From positions 1 through 5,071 of the forward strand of contig JAGXRU010000266.1 in the NCBI GenBank assembly GCA_018335765.1: a stretch of DNA of 5,071 nucleotides. The letters run 5' to 3'. The notes beneath the pieces are model-generated. The model was not told the origin of the DNA and ran no database searches. It was given only the letters and a program-made list of their open reading frames with translations. Position numbers and translations under genes: made by a program. The stretch comes from Alkaliphilus sp. (GTDB lineage: Bacteria > Bacillota > Clostridia > Peptostreptococcales > Thermotaleaceae). Below are positions 4,720 through 5,071 of this stretch, piece after piece. Each line of letters starts with the position of its first letter. The first letter of the stretch is position 1.

Positions 4720-5071
4720 TGAGTCTTCTGAAAAAAATCCAGAACAAGAATGCTCAAAGTACAAATATCAATTCCTATACCACTAACCTCCAAAATCCTC
4801 CAGGAAAAGACTATCTGTCAAGTGTTCGTGACAACTATAAGGTAGAGAATCCATCTAAGGATAAAAAAGTACAGACTGATAAAAATCTGGAACTGAAAAA
4901 CCGACTCCAAAAACAAATGCTTAAAGAGGTAAAGGATGATGATGTTGTTGAGGCACTTGTTGCTAAATTAGATGAGATGGCTGTTAAAATCATGCAGGAA
5001 GATGACAGTTTCATCGGCAAGGTAAATAAGAATAAGGTTATTCAAGAGCTGGTGAATAATTTAATAGGTTA
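4719..5071 (+). CDS. cpaF: CpaF/TadA secretion ATPase, N-terminal part (runs off right edge)
   Basis: Only the first 117 codons are in the window. The ATG at 4719-4721 overlaps the preceding stop (TAATG), with AGGAG at 4706-4710 at good spacing, so translation is coupled to cpaE. The first 50 or so residues are polar and low in hydrophobics (Asn, Ser, Lys, Gln), a likely flexible linker. From about residue 58 a helical region follows (LKNRLQKQMLKEV, then VVEALVAKLDEMAVKIM), ending in KVIQELVNNLIG just before the edge. This matches the N-terminal helical domain of CpaF/TadA, where an I-x-x-L-x-x-x-x-x-G-x-GPL stretch precedes the catalytic core. The protein should be the hexameric ATPase that powers pilus assembly. 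The Walker motifs lie beyond the window, so the call depends on this pattern and on operon order. Confidence 0.83.
   Translation, partial: MSLLKKIQNKNAQSTNINSYTTNLQNPPGKDYLSSVRDNYKVENPSKDKKVQTDKNLELKNRLQKQMLKEVKDDDVVEALVAKLDEMAVKIMQEDDSFIGKVNKNKVIQELVNNLIG

Noticed and set aside
4835..5020. 61-codon minus-strand frame inside cpaF, very rich in Ser and Phe
   Set aside because: The composition is the mirror of Lys/Glu/Asp-rich coding on the + strand, and operon order supports cpaF.

Overview
This window is the 5' part of a Tad/Flp (type IVc) pilus operon on the + strand, with the start of a divergent gene on the left edge. The AT-rich sequence (roughly 40% G+C by eye, not counted), strong AGGAGG-type ribosome binding sites, TTG and GTG starts, intrinsic terminators and a cyclic di-GMP-I riboswitch point to a Gram-positive Firmicute, most likely a member of the Clostridia. 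The genus cannot be set from this window. No outer-membrane secretin gene lies among the seven pilus genes seen, which fits a monoderm cell, but the operon continues past the right edge.

Layout. Positions 1-269 (minus strand) hold the N-terminal 89 codons of a TPR-like protein. Positions 270-742 are a regulatory region. It has two opposed sigma-A-type promoters whose -10 elements overlap at 514-521, then a c-di-GMP-I aptamer (about 557-650), an antiterminator/terminator pair (640-691 against 674-710) and a strong RBS. The + strand genes follow in tight order: a DUF192 protein (743-1102), the Flp pilin (1133-1309), an intercistronic terminator (1331-1361), prepilin peptidase CpaA/TadV (1393-1911), a TadE pseudopilin (1905-2288), a TadG-like protein (2298-3200), CpaB/RcpC (3210-3914), a CpaE/TadZ-like MinD-family ATPase (3895-4719) and the N-terminus of the CpaF/TadA secretion ATPase (4719 to the edge).

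How it works together. The inferred picture is that c-di-GMP binding to the leader frees a terminator and stops transcription before the first gene, an OFF switch by base-pairing logic. When transcription proceeds, the DUF192 protein and pilin are made in excess, because the terminator after flp stops part of the transcripts. The remainder encode the peptidase that processes Flp and TadE, the minor pilins or anchoring proteins TadE and TadG, the CpaB assembly factor, the localisation ATPase and the motor ATPase. The pilus genes are a recognisable family set. The least familiar parts are the control region, with shared promoters, a riboswitch on a Tad operon and a possible 14-codon leader peptide on the minus strand, and the DUF192 gene at the head of the operon.
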